Part shown: piece by piece, positions 8,408 to 19,144 of the stretch | How the letters are laid out: each line of letters begins with the position of its first letter | Position numbering within the stretch: the first letter of the stretch is position 1 | Source of the DNA: Paenibacillus solanacearum | GTDB taxonomy: Bacteria > Bacillota > Bacilli > Paenibacillales > NBRC-103111 | Assembly (NCBI RefSeq): GCF_910593845.1 | Contig: NZ_CAJVAS010000007.1 | Location: forward strand, 1-64,000 | DNA: 64,000 nucleotides | Reading direction: 5' to 3' | Position numbers and translations under genes: made by a program | The notes under the pieces: generated by a model | The model's database searches: none | What the model was told of the DNA's origin: nothing | What the model saw: only the letters and a program-made list of their open reading frames with translations

Positions 8408-9277
8408 TTGATTAAAATCGTAACGCTGCATGACGGGTCCGCCTTGGAAGTCGGGCTCACCGGCAACCCTGACGGCAAAGTCGTTATGCTTCCAACGTTC
8501 AAAAAATCGGTATACGGCAAAGAAGCGGAACAACTGAAAGCATGGGGCGTCGATCCCGAATCAGGGGCGCATTTCGTCAAGGGGCTGTCCGACCGTTTTC
8601 AAGTGCTGTACTTCGACTATGAAGGGCATCTTATGGCGCATCCGCTGCCGGATATGCTGACGCCGGGCAGCATCGCCCAAGATTTGCTGCGCATCGCCGA
8701 TGAAATGCAGGTCGGCGTTTTCAGTTACTACGGTTATTCCTGGCTTGCACTCGCCGGGCTGCAGTTGGCGCTCCGTACGGACCGGCTGGAAAGCCTCATC
8801 ATGGGCGGCTATCCGCCCTATGAGGGACCTTACAAGGAAATGCTAACCGTCACTGAAAAAACGTATGAACAGGCGCTGCTTCATCTGCACCGCAGCGAAT
8901 CGAAAAGCAATGAATCGGTCGGTCCCGAGACCGTAGACTGGGATCGCATCCAGGTAACGATCGATCCCGATGTGGCGAAACAATTTCACACCCTGTATCA
9001 GCATCTCACGGAGTTTGACGATACTTCGATTCAGGAGAAGCTTGCGATGCCAAGGCTAACTTTCACCGGTGAGCAGGACACGATCGTATACGGCCCCAAC
9101 TTCGGAAGCGTTACTGTGGATATCGCCGGAAGATTGCGCCAAAATGAACAAACGCTGCGGGGCTGCGGCTGGGACGTGGAGCTGCTTATGGGCGCCGAGA
9201 TGGATCATACGAAAGCGATGCAGCCGGCTGCCGTACTTCCCTTGATCAAGCCTTGGCTGATCGCGCGTTTGCTGTAA
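8408..9277 (+). CDS. Alpha/beta hydrolase-like protein
   Basis: Probable alpha/beta-hydrolase-fold protein of 289 residues with unknown substrate. The likely nucleophile elbow is YYGYSWLALAGL; the usual GxSxG is altered at its last glycine. A late MDHTKAM supplies a plausible catalytic histidine. Strand-turn patterns such as FQVLYFDYEGH and RLTFTGEQDTIV fit the fold. TTG at 8408 lies eight bases after AAGGAG; the GTG at 8399 overlaps the ribosome binding site and is rejected. It is transcribed away from the MerR-type regulator and is its likely target. Confidence 0.75.
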   Translation: MIKIVTLHDGSALEVGLTGNPDGKVVMLPTFKKSVYGKEAEQLKAWGVDPESGAHFVKGLSDRFQVLYFDYEGHLMAHPLPDMLTPGSIAQDLLRIADEMQVGVFSYYGYSWLALAGLQLALRTDRLESLIMGGYPPYEGPYKEMLTVTEKTYEQALLHLHRSESKSNESVGPETVDWDRIQVTIDPDVAKQFHTLYQHLTEFDDTSIQEKLAMPRLTFTGEQDTIVYGPNFGSVTVDIAGRLRQNEQTLRGCGWDVELLMGAEMDHTKAMQPAAVLPLIKPWLIARLL

Positions 9278-9340
9278 CGGCGCGGCTTCTCCAATGACGA
9301 GCGGACAGCCGAAAAGCATGCGGCGAGTTCCGTCATTCGG

Positions 9341-9385
9341 CAAGAAAAGCCTTGTCCCCGTCGTTATCGACAGGAAACAAGGCTT
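9341..9385 (-). terminator. Terminator of Gfo/Idh gene
   Basis: On the minus strand AAGCCTTGT and ACAAGGCTT pair and are followed by TTTCTTG. It lies just beyond the dehydrogenase stop codon and is convergent with the hydrolase gene. Confidence 0.7.
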
Positions 9386-9419
9386 GCCGGGAGGTCGGAG
9401 CTTAGCTCCTTCCCGCTTG

Positions 9420-10493
9420 TTATTCCACGCGAACCGCTTGCTGCTGCGCCTTCAGGCACAGCTCGGCCGCTTTGAACGCATGTTCTTGCGTCATCGCGTT
9501 TTCCGTACGGTGGATGCAGTCGAGAATCAGTTGGCCGAAGAACGGAAACCCGACCTGCCCTTTGACCGCAAAATGCTTCTCGCCCTCGTGATTGACCAAA
9601 TAGACGTGATCGCCTTGCTTCTCGCGAGCGATATCCGTATATTTGCGCAGCTCGATGTAGCCGTCGGTGCCGAGGATGATCGTCCGTCCGTCGCCCCACG
9701 TGCTGAGACCGTCAGGCGTCAGCCAGTCGACGCGGAAGTAGAACGTCGCCCCGTTGTCCCCGATCAGCGTCGCATCGCCGAAGTCTTCAAGCTCGGGATG
9801 ATCCTTGTTGTTGTAATTAGCAATGCGCGCGCTGGTGACGGTCGCGTCCTTGGCGCCGGTATAATAAAGAAACTGTTCGATCTGGTGGCTGCCGATGTCG
9901 CACAAGATGCCGCCGTATTTCTCATGCTGGAAAAACCATTCCGGACGGGACGGCGCATTCAAGCGGTGCGGTCCCCAGCCCATCACTTGAACAACGCGTC
10001 CGATAGCGCCCTGCTGGACCAGCTCGCCCGCGAACATCGCGCTCTCGACATGAAGCCGCTCGCTGTAATAGACCATGTACTTTCTGCCGGTTTTCTTCAC
10101 CGTTTCACGAGCCGCTTCGAGCTGCTCCAACCGGGTGAACGGCGTCTTGTCCGTAAAATAGTCTTTGCCGGCTTCCATGACACGGATGCCAAGCGGTCCG
10201 CGCTCTGATGGAACGGCTGCCGCGGCAACGAGCTTAATATTCGGGTCCTGCAAAATTTCCTCTACGGATGCAGCAGGCTTCGCCTGAGGAAACCTTTTGA
10301 CGAAGGCTTCCACCTTGTTCGGGTCCGGATCGTATACGGCAACCAAATCGGCGCCGGCTTCGATGAGCCCGTTGCACATTCCGTAAATATGGCCGTGGTC
10401 CAGTGCCACCGCGGCAAAAGCAAATTCGCCCGATTTTACGACCGGATTCGGTTTCCCCTGCGGCGCATAATTCATTCCGTCGCTTGTCTGCAT
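9420..10493 (-). CDS. Gfo/Idh/MocA family oxidoreductase
   Basis: Predicted NAD(P)-dependent sugar or inositol dehydrogenase, about 357 residues. An N-terminal Rossmann fold (FAAVALDHGHIYGM, then VAVYDPDPNKVEAFVKRF) is followed by a C-terminal substrate domain with GGILCDIGSHQIEQFLYY, where Asp and His are normal catalytic positions. The usual EKP motif is changed to TDKTPFTRLE. ATG at 10493 follows GGGGAGG with a rather long 12-base spacer. The gene stands alone between convergent neighbours; substrate is unknown. Confidence 0.88.
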   Translation of the reverse strand: MQTSDGMNYAPQGKPNPVVKSGEFAFAAVALDHGHIYGMCNGLIEAGADLVAVYDPDPNKVEAFVKRFPQAKPAASVEEILQDPNIKLVAAAAVPSERGPLGIRVMEAGKDYFTDKTPFTRLEQLEAARETVKKTGRKYMVYYSERLHVESAMFAGELVQQGAIGRVVQVMGWGPHRLNAPSRPEWFFQHEKYGGILCDIGSHQIEQFLYYTGAKDATVTSARIANYNNKDHPELEDFGDATLIGDNGATFYFRVDWLTPDGLSTWGDGRTIILGTDGYIELRKYTDIAREKQGDHVYLVNHEGEKHFAVKGQVGFPFFGQLILDCIHRTENAMTQEHAFKAAELCLKAQQQAVRVE

Positions 10494-10547
10494 GAGTTTG
10501 AGCAGCCTCCCCATATCGGTTATTCAAATTGTTAACGTGAACAAACC

Positions 10548-12987
<2,440 letters not shown>

Positions 12988-12993
12988 ATGCAC

Positions 12994-13022
12994 AATATAT
13001 CGAATATGACTTGACGTGTCAA
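12994..13022 (-). promoter_or_regulatory. Sigma-A promoter of the metG leader
   Basis: -35 TTGACA (13017-13022) and -10 TATATT (12994-12999) are separated by 17 bases on the minus strand. The -35 hexamer overlaps the yidD stop codon, so the metG promoter is embedded in the end of the upstream gene. Confidence 0.8.
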
Positions 13023-13231
13023 GGCACAGGATCTACGCCGCCCGGATGAAACGGATGGCACTTGCAAATCCGCTTCACGGCGAGCCAGGAGCCGCGCGCC
13101 GCCCCGTGCCGCTCCAGCGCCTCGAGCGCATAAGCGGAACACGTCGGGTAAAACCGGCAGGTCGGCGGTTTCAGCGGCGAGATCACTTTGCGGTAAAAAA
13201 TCACGCCGCCCTTAAGCACTTGCTTGATCAT
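13019..13231 (-). CDS. yidD: Membrane protein insertion efficiency factor YidD
   Basis: Small protein thought to help YidC/Sec membrane insertion. The 70 residues contain the family core [20 protein letters not shown] with its paired cysteines and [10 protein letters not shown], then [17 protein letters not shown]. Length and motifs match the family closely. In many Bacilli the gene is elsewhere; here its 3' end is shared with the metG promoter. No operon partner is obvious. Confidence 0.95.
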   Translation of the reverse strand: MIKQVLKGGVIFYRKVISPLKPPTCRFYPTCSAYALEALERHGAARGSWLAVKRICKCHPFHPGGVDPVP

Positions 13232-13324
13232 CCACCCACCGTCCCTTCCCCCAGTCTTGCTTCCTTGGCTTCATCATGCCAAGATGCGGACCGAATGTCA
13301 ACCGGACGGGCGGCGGTCTTCGCC

Positions 13325-13382
13325 GAAAAAGACCCGCTCGCCAGTCTCCTCAGCCCGGCAGCGAGTCTTCTTTTTTTTCATA
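13325..13382. terminator. Terminator after racemase-like gene
   Basis: AAGACCCGCTCGC and GCGAGTCTT form a bulged stem with T-runs on both sides (TTCTTTTTTTT on plus; TTTTTC on minus). It lies downstream of the minus-strand racemase-like gene. Confidence 0.65.
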
Positions 13383-13386
13383 TCTG

Positions 13387-14076
13387 TTATGGCATTCCGG
13401 CGAAGATCCGCCTGAGCTTGCGCTGCAGCGCGCGTACCGGCTGAATCAGCTCGACGCCGAGCGATTTCTCCGCCCGCCGAGCGGCCTCCGTCATCGAAAG
13501 CTGCGTCACGACGACATTCCCCGAGCGATTCCGGACCAAATCACGAAGAAATGTCTCCACCTCTTCGTGGTAAGCCTCCGCGCGGCCCTGCAGCAGCAGC
13601 GGGAAGCAATGGCCGGCTACCGCCGCTTCCGCTTTCAGCGGTACGCCTCGGGCAGCCGCATACTTCCGCAGCCGCCCCATCGTCCCTTCCACGGTCGCCG
13701 CATTGGTAAATGCAAGCACCGCTTCGCCGCCTTGCTCCAGCACCTCGTCAAACCACGGTTCATCGATCGGAACGACGGGGACACTGCCGCCGGCAAGCCC
13801 CGTCTCGGCCGGGATCGTATCCAGCAGCGCGATGTAATTCGTACACGTCACGAGGATCGCATCCACACCGCTGCCCTTGATCCAGGCAAGCTGCTCTTTC
13901 ACTTTCGCGGCGGCCTCCGCGATTCCCGTTTCGCCTCCGGTCAGCCGGTGAATCAGTCCGGGATCGACAAAATGCAGTCGCTCCATGCGCTCGGACGCCA
14001 GCGCTTCCTCCACGTAAGGAATATTGGAATGATGCGCATGCAGGCAGCCGATGCGAACGGCTTGCGTTGCGTTCAT
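13387..14076 (-). CDS. Asp/Glu racemase superfamily protein
   Basis: About 229 residues with the two-lobed fold of the aspartate/glutamate/hydantoin racemase superfamily. The first catalytic cysteine is present in ILVTCTNYIALLD. The region that should carry the second cysteine reads VVVTQLSMTEAA, with Gln at that position, so classical two-base racemisation is doubtful. The family also includes maleate isomerase- and decarboxylase-type members that use one cysteine. It follows the MreB-like gene by about 120 bases in the same direction, which hints at but does not prove a cell-wall role. It is not MurI by length or motifs. Confidence 0.75.
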   Translation of the reverse strand: MNATQAVRIGCLHAHHSNIPYVEEALASERMERLHFVDPGLIHRLTGGETGIAEAAAKVKEQLAWIKGSGVDAILVTCTNYIALLDTIPAETGLAGGSVPVVPIDEPWFDEVLEQGGEAVLAFTNAATVEGTMGRLRKYAAARGVPLKAEAAVAGHCFPLLLQGRAEAYHEEVETFLRDLVRNRSGNVVVTQLSMTEAARRAEKSLGVELIQPVRALQRKLRRIFAGMP

Positions 14077-14194
14077 TGCGGTTCAGCTCCATTCTCGTAA
14101 GCGTTCATCTTATGATGCCTTACCGCAGGCCCGAATGCAACGCCTTCGCCGCGGGTCGCCCCTTCAGGGATATATGCCGCCCGTCTCGCGCCAC

Positions 14195-15262
14195 CTACTG
14201 CGCCGCTTCCACCGAGTCGGAGCCCGCCGGCGACGATCCGCCATAAGGGAACCGGTCGCTGGACGATCGTCCGGCGCGGTAATCGAGCATCCGCCCCGCG
14301 CCGAGCGCCGTGCAGTCCAGCGGATGCTCGGCGAGATGGACCGGCACACCGGTCTCCAGGCGAATGCGATCGTCCAGCCCGCGCAGCATCGACCCGCCGC
14401 CGCACAGCAGGATGCCGTGCTCCACGACATCGCCGGCCAGCTCCGGCGGACACTGTTCAAGCGTGGAACGGATCGCTTCGATGATGGTCCATAAGAAATC
14501 GTCCAGCAGGCGGAATATTTCCGCCGAGGACAGCGTCAGAGACCGCGGCAAGCCGCTGATCAAATCTCTGCCTTTAATGTCGATGAAAGGCGCATCGCCT
14601 TCCGGCGCAATCGCTGTGCCGATCCGCTTCTTGATTTCTTCGGCCGTCCGCTCGCCGATCGCGAGGTTATACGTACGCTTCACGTAATCGGCGATATCCG
14701 TATCGATGGACATGCCCGCACGGCGCACTGTGTGGCTGACGACGATGCCGCCCAGCGACAGCACCGCAACCTGGCTTGTGCCTCCGCCGATATCGAGCAC
14801 AAGCGAGCCGACCGGCTCGTCCACCGGCAGACCCGCGCCGATCGCCGCCGCCAGCGGCTCTTCGACCGCTACGGCCTTCTTGGCGCCTTTATGTACCACC
14901 GTCTCTTCAACCGCCCGCTTCTGCACGTTCGTGATCCCGCACGGAACGGAGATGTACACCTGTGAGCTCCGGAACCAAGGCGTGCGCCCCTGAATTTTTT
15001 TAATAAAATATTGCAGCATCGCCGAAGTCACGTCGAAATTGGCAATGACGCCGTCCTTGAGCGGATAGATCACATCGATACTGCCAGGCGTCCGTCCGAT
15101 CATCGCCTGCGCTTCTTCGCCGACCGCTTGAATCTCGCCGGAATCCAGACGAACCGCCACGACGGACGGCTCGCGCAGCACGATCCCTTTCCCCTGCTGG
15201 TAAATGACCGTGTTCGACGTGCCCAGATCGATGCCATACAGCGCATCCCATCGTTTTATCAT
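14195..15262 (-). CDS. MreB/Mbl-like actin homologue
   Basis: Bacterial actin that should polymerise on the membrane and guide cell-wall synthesis. The 355 residues show the actin-fold phosphate loops YGIDLGTSNTVIY and LVLDIGGGTSQVAVLS, the adenosine motif HGILLCGGGSMLRGLD, and MreB-type REPSVVAV and RPGSIDVIYPLKDG-like segments. A hydrophilic tail rich in Ser and Gly of about 25 residues is extra. No mreC or mreD follows, so it is a paralogue of the Mbl/MreBH type, not the main mreBCD locus. The start overlaps the kinase stop by four bases, so it is translationally coupled to a two-component system. Confidence 0.92.
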   Translation of the reverse strand: MIKRWDALYGIDLGTSNTVIYQQGKGIVLREPSVVAVRLDSGEIQAVGEEAQAMIGRTPGSIDVIYPLKDGVIANFDVTSAMLQYFIKKIQGRTPWFRSSQVYISVPCGITNVQKRAVEETVVHKGAKKAVAVEEPLAAAIGAGLPVDEPVGSLVLDIGGGTSQVAVLSLGGIVVSHTVRRAGMSIDTDIADYVKRTYNLAIGERTAEEIKKRIGTAIAPEGDAPFIDIKGRDLISGLPRSLTLSSAEIFRLLDDFLWTIIEAIRSTLEQCPPELAGDVVEHGILLCGGGSMLRGLDDRIRLETGVPVHLAEHPLDCTALGAGRMLDYRAGRSSSDRFPYGGSSPAGSDSVEAAQ

Positions 15263-16737
15263 TGTTTGTTGCCTCCTTCATGGTTGTACTCGCCGGGTGC
15301 GATGGCAGAAACATGCTGCAGCGGCAGCCGCACCTCGAAGCTCGTGCCTTTCCCGATCTCGCTGTCGACCGTGATTTCGCCGCCATGCAGCTCGACCAGC
15401 TCGCGGACAATGGCCAGACCGAGCCCGGTGCCGGAGTTTTTCTTCGATCGTCCCCGGTCGACCTTGAAAAACCGCTCCCAAATCAATTCCTTATCGTCTT
15501 CGGAAATGCCGATCCCGGTATCCGAAACGGAGAAATGCAAGTTGTCATCGCTGCTCCACGCTTTGACCGTAATCAAGCCGTTTTCCGTAAATTTCACGGC
15601 GTTCTTGACCAGATTCCGCAAAATTTGCTCCAGCCGGTCCGGGTCCGCATACGCGTACGGCAGCGACTCGTCCACCTGCAGCTCGATTTCGGTCAGCTTG
15701 TCGGCCGCTTCCGGCTGCAGCGTAAAGACGACATGGCGGATGAGCCGGTCAACGTTAACGGGGCTCGGGTGCAGCGCGATTTCGTCGTTCTCCAGCTTGA
15801 TCAAATCCATAATATCGTCGACAAGCCGGCTCATATGCAGCGTTTCTTTATAAATGATGTCGTAGTATCGGGGCTTGGCCGTATCGTCGATCAGATCGTC
15901 CTGCAGCGCTTCGAGAAAGCCCTGCATCGCCGTAAGCGGCGTCCGCAGCTCGTGAGAGATGTTGGCCAAAAAATGCTGCCGGATTTGTTCCAGCTTGCGC
16001 TTCTCCAGATCGATCCGTTCCAGCTTCTCCGCCATCTGGTTGATCGTCGCGGCGAGATCGCCGATTTCGTCCTTCGACGGGATATCGATGCGCCCTCCAT
16101 AATCGCCCATGCCGATGCGGTTTGCCGCCCGGTCGATTTGCCGCAAGGGCCTGGAGATCGACCATGACAAATAAGAAGCGGTCGCCACGGAGAAAACAAG
16201 CCCGAACAGCGTGACCCATAGGATCGTCTCACGAATGTTATTGATCGTTTCGTTCATTCCGATAACCGGCGCGTGCAGCACAATGCCGCCGTATACCTGG
16301 TTGTCTTTTCCCCAGGGCACCACCACCGACAGCATCTGCTCCTTCAATCCTTCGAACTGCAGATTGAGGACGGCATCGTCGCCCTGGGTCACTTTGCGAA
16401 CGATCGACGCATCGACGGATTTTCCGACGGACACCTCGTCCTTGCTGGACGTCGCGACGATTGTGCCCTGCCGGTCGAAGATCCAGATCCGGTTATCGAA
16501 CGATTGGTCGTAGAACAGCAGCAGTTCCTTCAGCCCTTCCCCGCCGGGCGCCACGTTCTGAATAGAAAGATTGATCCGCTTCGCTTTGCGCAGCAGCTCC
16601 TCCTGCTTCGAATGCACGATGTAATCCTTTGTCCAATGCGACATGAGAAGCCCGGCAAGGCAAAGCCCGAGCAGCACCGTGCTCATGTAACTGAACAGCA
16701 GACGGCGAAATATGCTCCGATGCGTACCGAAAATCAT
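15259..16737 (-). CDS. Sensor histidine kinase with HAMP domain
   Basis: Membrane sensor kinase of 492 residues. Predicted order: membrane span at about 12-34, extracytoplasmic sensor at 35-168, second span at 170-192, HAMP at 193-245, HisKA with phospho-acceptor His262 in ISHELRTPL, then a HATPase domain with N-box ILRNLVKNAVKF, G1 VSDTGIGISEDD, F-box ERFFKVDRG and G2 GTGLGLAI. The sensor resembles a PAS-like/Cache fold (RIWIFDRQGTIVATS). It overlaps the response regulator gene by four bases and the MreB-like gene by four bases, so all three are likely co-translated. Signal is unknown. Confidence 0.94.
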   Translation of the reverse strand: MIFGTHRSIFRRLLFSYMSTVLLGLCLAGLLMSHWTKDYIVHSKQEELLRKAKRINLSIQNVAPGGEGLKELLLFYDQSFDNRIWIFDRQGTIVATSSKDEVSVGKSVDASIVRKVTQGDDAVLNLQFEGLKEQMLSVVVPWGKDNQVYGGIVLHAPVIGMNETINNIRETILWVTLFGLVFSVATASYLSWSISRPLRQIDRAANRIGMGDYGGRIDIPSKDEIGDLAATINQMAEKLERIDLEKRKLEQIRQHFLANISHELRTPLTAMQGFLEALQDDLIDDTAKPRYYDIIYKETLHMSRLVDDIMDLIKLENDEIALHPSPVNVDRLIRHVVFTLQPEAADKLTEIELQVDESLPYAYADPDRLEQILRNLVKNAVKFTENGLITVKAWSSDDNLHFSVSDTGIGISEDDKELIWERFFKVDRGRSKKNSGTGLGLAIVRELVELHGGEITVDSEIGKGTSFEVRLPLQHVSAIAPGEYNHEGGNKQ

Positions 16738-17432
16738 TGCTGTACCTCAAATTTGTATCCGACGCCCCACACGGTATGAATGCAATCGTTCCCGAGCGGG
16801 TTCAGCTTCTCGCGCACCTTCTTCACATGAACGTCGACCGTGCGGATATCGCCTATAAAGTCATAGCCCCATACTTGCTCCAGCAGCTGCTCCCGCGTAT
16901 ACACCGTGCCGGGGGACTTGGCCATGTGCGTCAACAGGTCGAACTCCTTGGGGCGCAGTATGATCTTCTCCTCCCCGGCGAGCACTTCTCGCCGATCCGG
17001 GATGATCGAGAGCCCGTCAAATTCGTAAATTTGCTGCGCGTCCTGATCGGTTCCGGTACGACCCTTCTGCATGCGCCGGAAGATCGCCTTGATCCGGGCG
17101 ACAAGCTCCCTCGGACTGAACGGCTTCGTGACATAATCATCCGCGCCGAGCTCAAGACCGAGCACGCGATCAAATTCGTCGCCTTTGGCCGTCAGCATCA
17201 TGATCGGAATATCGAACCGTTTCAATATTTCCCGGCACGCCTCATACCCGTCCATCTTCGGCATCATGACGTCGAGAATAATAATATCGGGGGATTCCTT
17301 CTCGGCCAGCTCCAGCGCTTCTTCGCCGTCCTGGGCTTCGATCATTTGAATATGCTGTTTTTCAAAATAAAGCCGGATGATCTCCCGCACGTTCGGGTCA
17401 TCGTCGGCGACGAGCACTTTCCAAGGATTCAT
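16734..17432 (-). CDS. OmpR-family response regulator
   Basis: Two-component response regulator of 232 residues. The receiver domain shows the acidic pair ADDDPN, the phospho-acceptor Asp in IIILDVMMPKMDG, Thr in MMLTAKG and Lys in VTKPFSP; the C-terminal winged helix has RPKEFDLLTHMAKSPG and DVHVKKVREKL typical of OmpR/PhoB. The gene is first in a regulator-kinase-MreB operon. An ATG with AGGAGCGTTAATCG upstream supports the start. Target genes cannot be read from the window, though the MreB-like partner suggests envelope stress or shape control. Confidence 0.94.
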   Translation of the reverse strand: MNPWKVLVADDDPNVREIIRLYFEKQHIQMIEAQDGEEALELAEKESPDIIILDVMMPKMDGYEACREILKRFDIPIMMLTAKGDEFDRVLGLELGADDYVTKPFSPRELVARIKAIFRRMQKGRTGTDQDAQQIYEFDGLSIIPDRREVLAGEEKIILRPKEFDLLTHMAKSPGTVYTREQLLEQVWGYDFIGDIRTVDVHVKKVREKLNPLGNDCIHTVWGVGYKFEVQQ

Positions 17433-17504
17433 CGATTAACGCTCCTTTTACAAATGGGAGTACTATAGTCTTCTCCATTACCCGCCCGTTTGCGGGGGGA
17501 AACA

Positions 17505-17557
17505 CGAAAAAGGAAGCTATTTCCTTTTTCCGCGTTGGAAAAAGAAAGCAGCTTCCC
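17505..17557 (-). terminator. Terminator of Ser/Gly-rich lipoprotein gene
   Basis: On the minus strand GGAAGCT pairs with AGCTTCC around a second GGAAAAAG/CTTTTTCC stem, followed by TTTTTCG. It separates the lipoprotein gene from the response-regulator operon. Confidence 0.75.
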
Positions 17558-17567
17558 CGTGTATGCG

Positions 17568-17999
17568 TTAGTTCGTTGCGCCTGGACTGGTTGCAGCACC
17601 CGCGCCTGCGCCCGTTCCCCCGCTCGAAGACGTGGCAGGCGTCTTGGAGGAACTGTCGGCGCCGGCCCCCGTACTGCCGGAGCTGGAGCCTCCCGGAGCT
17701 GTTGAACCGGATGCCCCCGGGCTGGTGGAACCGGACGATGAACCGGAAGTGCTGCCTCCGCTTGTCGAGGACGAGCCTGAGCCGGCCCCCGCTCCGCCGC
17801 TTGTGCTGCCGCTTGATCCGGAGCTGGAACCTCCGGGTGAAGTCATATCCGAAGACGGGGTGCTGCCGCTGCCCGACGGTGTCGTGCCGGCCGGAGCGTC
17901 CTGAATCCCCTCCCCGCTGGAGCAACCTGCGAGCAATCCGGCGAACAATACCCCCGATAACATCATGCCTGTGTACCATTTTCTCATAGACATCTTCAT
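17568..17999 (-). CDS. Ser/Gly/Thr-rich lipoprotein
   Basis: Probable surface lipoprotein of 143 residues. The signal peptide ends in lipobox LLAGC with Cys26. The mature chain is almost entirely Ser, Gly, Thr, Ala and Pro in imperfect short repeats such as GSTSGGAGAG and GSSSGSTG, and should be disordered. No enzymatic domain is visible; it may act as a spacer, wall-embedded filler or glycosylation substrate, but function is unknown. Codon phase and a good AGGAGAATG-like ribosome site support expression. It precedes the two-component operon on the same strand but has its own terminator. Confidence 0.75.
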   Translation of the reverse strand: MKMSMRKWYTGMMLSGVLFAGLLAGCSSGEGIQDAPAGTTPSGSGSTPSSDMTSPGGSSSGSSGSTSGGAGAGSGSSSTSGGSTSGSSSGSTSPGASGSTAPGGSSSGSTGAGADSSSKTPATSSSGGTGAGAGAATSPGATN

Positions 18000-18055
18000 T
18001 CTCCTCTCCGTTGTGGTTCGGTAATGACCTTACAACACCAATCTACCGTAAAATG

Positions 18056-18107
18056 ATGATCATCCTGTGGGCATTCCGTATCCGAAAGGTTAAATAAGTA
18101 TGATCAT
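18056..18107. promoter_or_regulatory. Two ATGATCAT palindromes upstream of antitoxin-like pair
   Basis: The exact 8-base palindrome ATGATCAT occurs at 18056-18063 and 18100-18107, 44 bases (about four helical turns) apart, in the divergent region between the lipoprotein gene and the possible toxin-antitoxin pair. It is a candidate paired operator; no binding protein is known. Confidence 0.3.
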
Positions 18108-18232
18108 TTCATGAATCGTCCGCAAACCGACATAAAACCCTACCAAATTTCGGTTTTGTGTCGAATGGTATAGGAAGGTGTCCCTGGCCGGTCCAGGCGC
18201 TGAACCATGTTGTGTTGAAGGGTGTGACGTCC

Positions 18233-18562
18233 GTGAACAATTCCAGGCATTTCGTACAGGGCCAGCTGAGGAGATGGAAATCCGCCGCATCCCAGCTGAT
18301 CTCGTCCGGCGAGCCGATCTACGAATCGGAGAATGTCGAGCTGGAAGCCGACATTTATGACAAATGCAAGCAAATGGCAGAAGCAGAGCACACGACCGTG
18401 TCTTCGGTGGTCCATTATATTCTTGAACAATATTTTGCAGGGCGATCCCATGAAATGATGGTGCAGGCAACGATGGAGCAGAAAGAAAAAAATCCGCTGC
18501 TGCAGCTGGACGCGCTCGTCAAGCGCAGCGAAACGTTTCGAGGGGAGGAGTCCGGACTATGA
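18233..18562 (+). CDS. Possible ribbon-helix-helix/antitoxin-like protein
   Basis: About 110 residues, not assigned to a named family by eye. The middle (NVELEADIYDKCKQMAEAEH then TVSSVVHYILEQY) has the strand-helix-helix pattern of ribbon-helix-helix DNA-binding proteins such as CopG/Arc-type antitoxins. The C-terminus is charged and probably disordered. GTG at 18233 is chosen because GAAGGG lies about ten bases upstream; upstream ATGs lack a ribosome site. Its stop overlaps the next start by four bases (ATGA), as is typical for toxin-antitoxin pairs. Confidence 0.6.
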   Translation: MNNSRHFVQGQLRRWKSAASQLISSGEPIYESENVELEADIYDKCKQMAEAEHTTVSSVVHYILEQYFAGRSHEMMVQATMEQKEKNPLLQLDALVKRSETFRGEESGL

Positions 18563-19023
18563 GCGATACCGAAGTGAACTACCCGCAGGCGATCTTTTTG
18601 GAGCAATCGGCACTGACGGCGTTCATGAATCCGGAGGATCCGTACTACTTGAAGGCCAGATCGCTGTTCTTCGATCTGGACGATATGGACCGGCGCCTCG
18701 TCACGACCAACCATGTGCTGTTCGAAACGCATCAGTGGCTGCGCAATCATTTTGATTATGCGGATGCGCAGTTTTTCCTGAACACGATGGACAAGGCGGT
18801 ACAGCAAGGGGTGCTCACCGTCATTTCCGGACGGCCGGAGCTCGAGCAGGAAGCGAAGCGGCTCATCCTCGAATTCCCGAACTATCAGTTCTCGCTCAGT
18901 GAGGCGCTGATCGCCGTCGTCATGCTGACGTACCAGATGAAGCGCATCTTTACGTTCAATCCGAACTACGGCTTCCTCGCGAAGCTGGACCGGGAAATCA
19001 AAGTGATCCCAAGCGTATGGTAG
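18559..19023 (+). CDS. PIN-domain-like protein
   Basis: A 154-residue protein with the layout of a VapC/PIN ribonuclease: IFLEQSALTAFMNPEDPYY at the start, TTNHVLFETHQWL in the middle, FSLSEALIAVVML later and IFTFNPNYGFL at the end. In active PIN domains the first and later positions are Asp; here they read Glu (FLEQS), Glu (SLSEA) and Asn (TFNPN), so the metal-binding site is altered, although Glu might partly substitute. It is translationally coupled to the upstream ribbon-helix-helix-like gene. It may be a retired toxin or a PIN protein with another role. Confidence 0.65.
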   Translation: MSDTEVNYPQAIFLEQSALTAFMNPEDPYYLKARSLFFDLDDMDRRLVTTNHVLFETHQWLRNHFDYADAQFFLNTMDKAVQQGVLTVISGRPELEQEAKRLILEFPNYQFSLSEALIAVVMLTYQMKRIFTFNPNYGFLAKLDREIKVIPSVW

Positions 19024-19045
19024 AAAATAACTCAATTGACGCACG

Positions 19046-19096
19046 AAGGACCTCAAGCGCCACTGTATTTTACAGCGGACGCCGAGGTCCTTTTTC
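19046..19096 (+). terminator. Terminator of the PIN-like pair
   Basis: AAGGACCTC and GAGGTCCTT close a stem with an inner CTGT/ACAG helix, followed by TTTTTC on the plus strand, 23 bases after the stop codon. Confidence 0.85.
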
Positions 19097-19144
19097 TATT
19101 ACTATTTTCTATTTCCGGAAGAATTCAGTTCTACTTGGGCCAAG

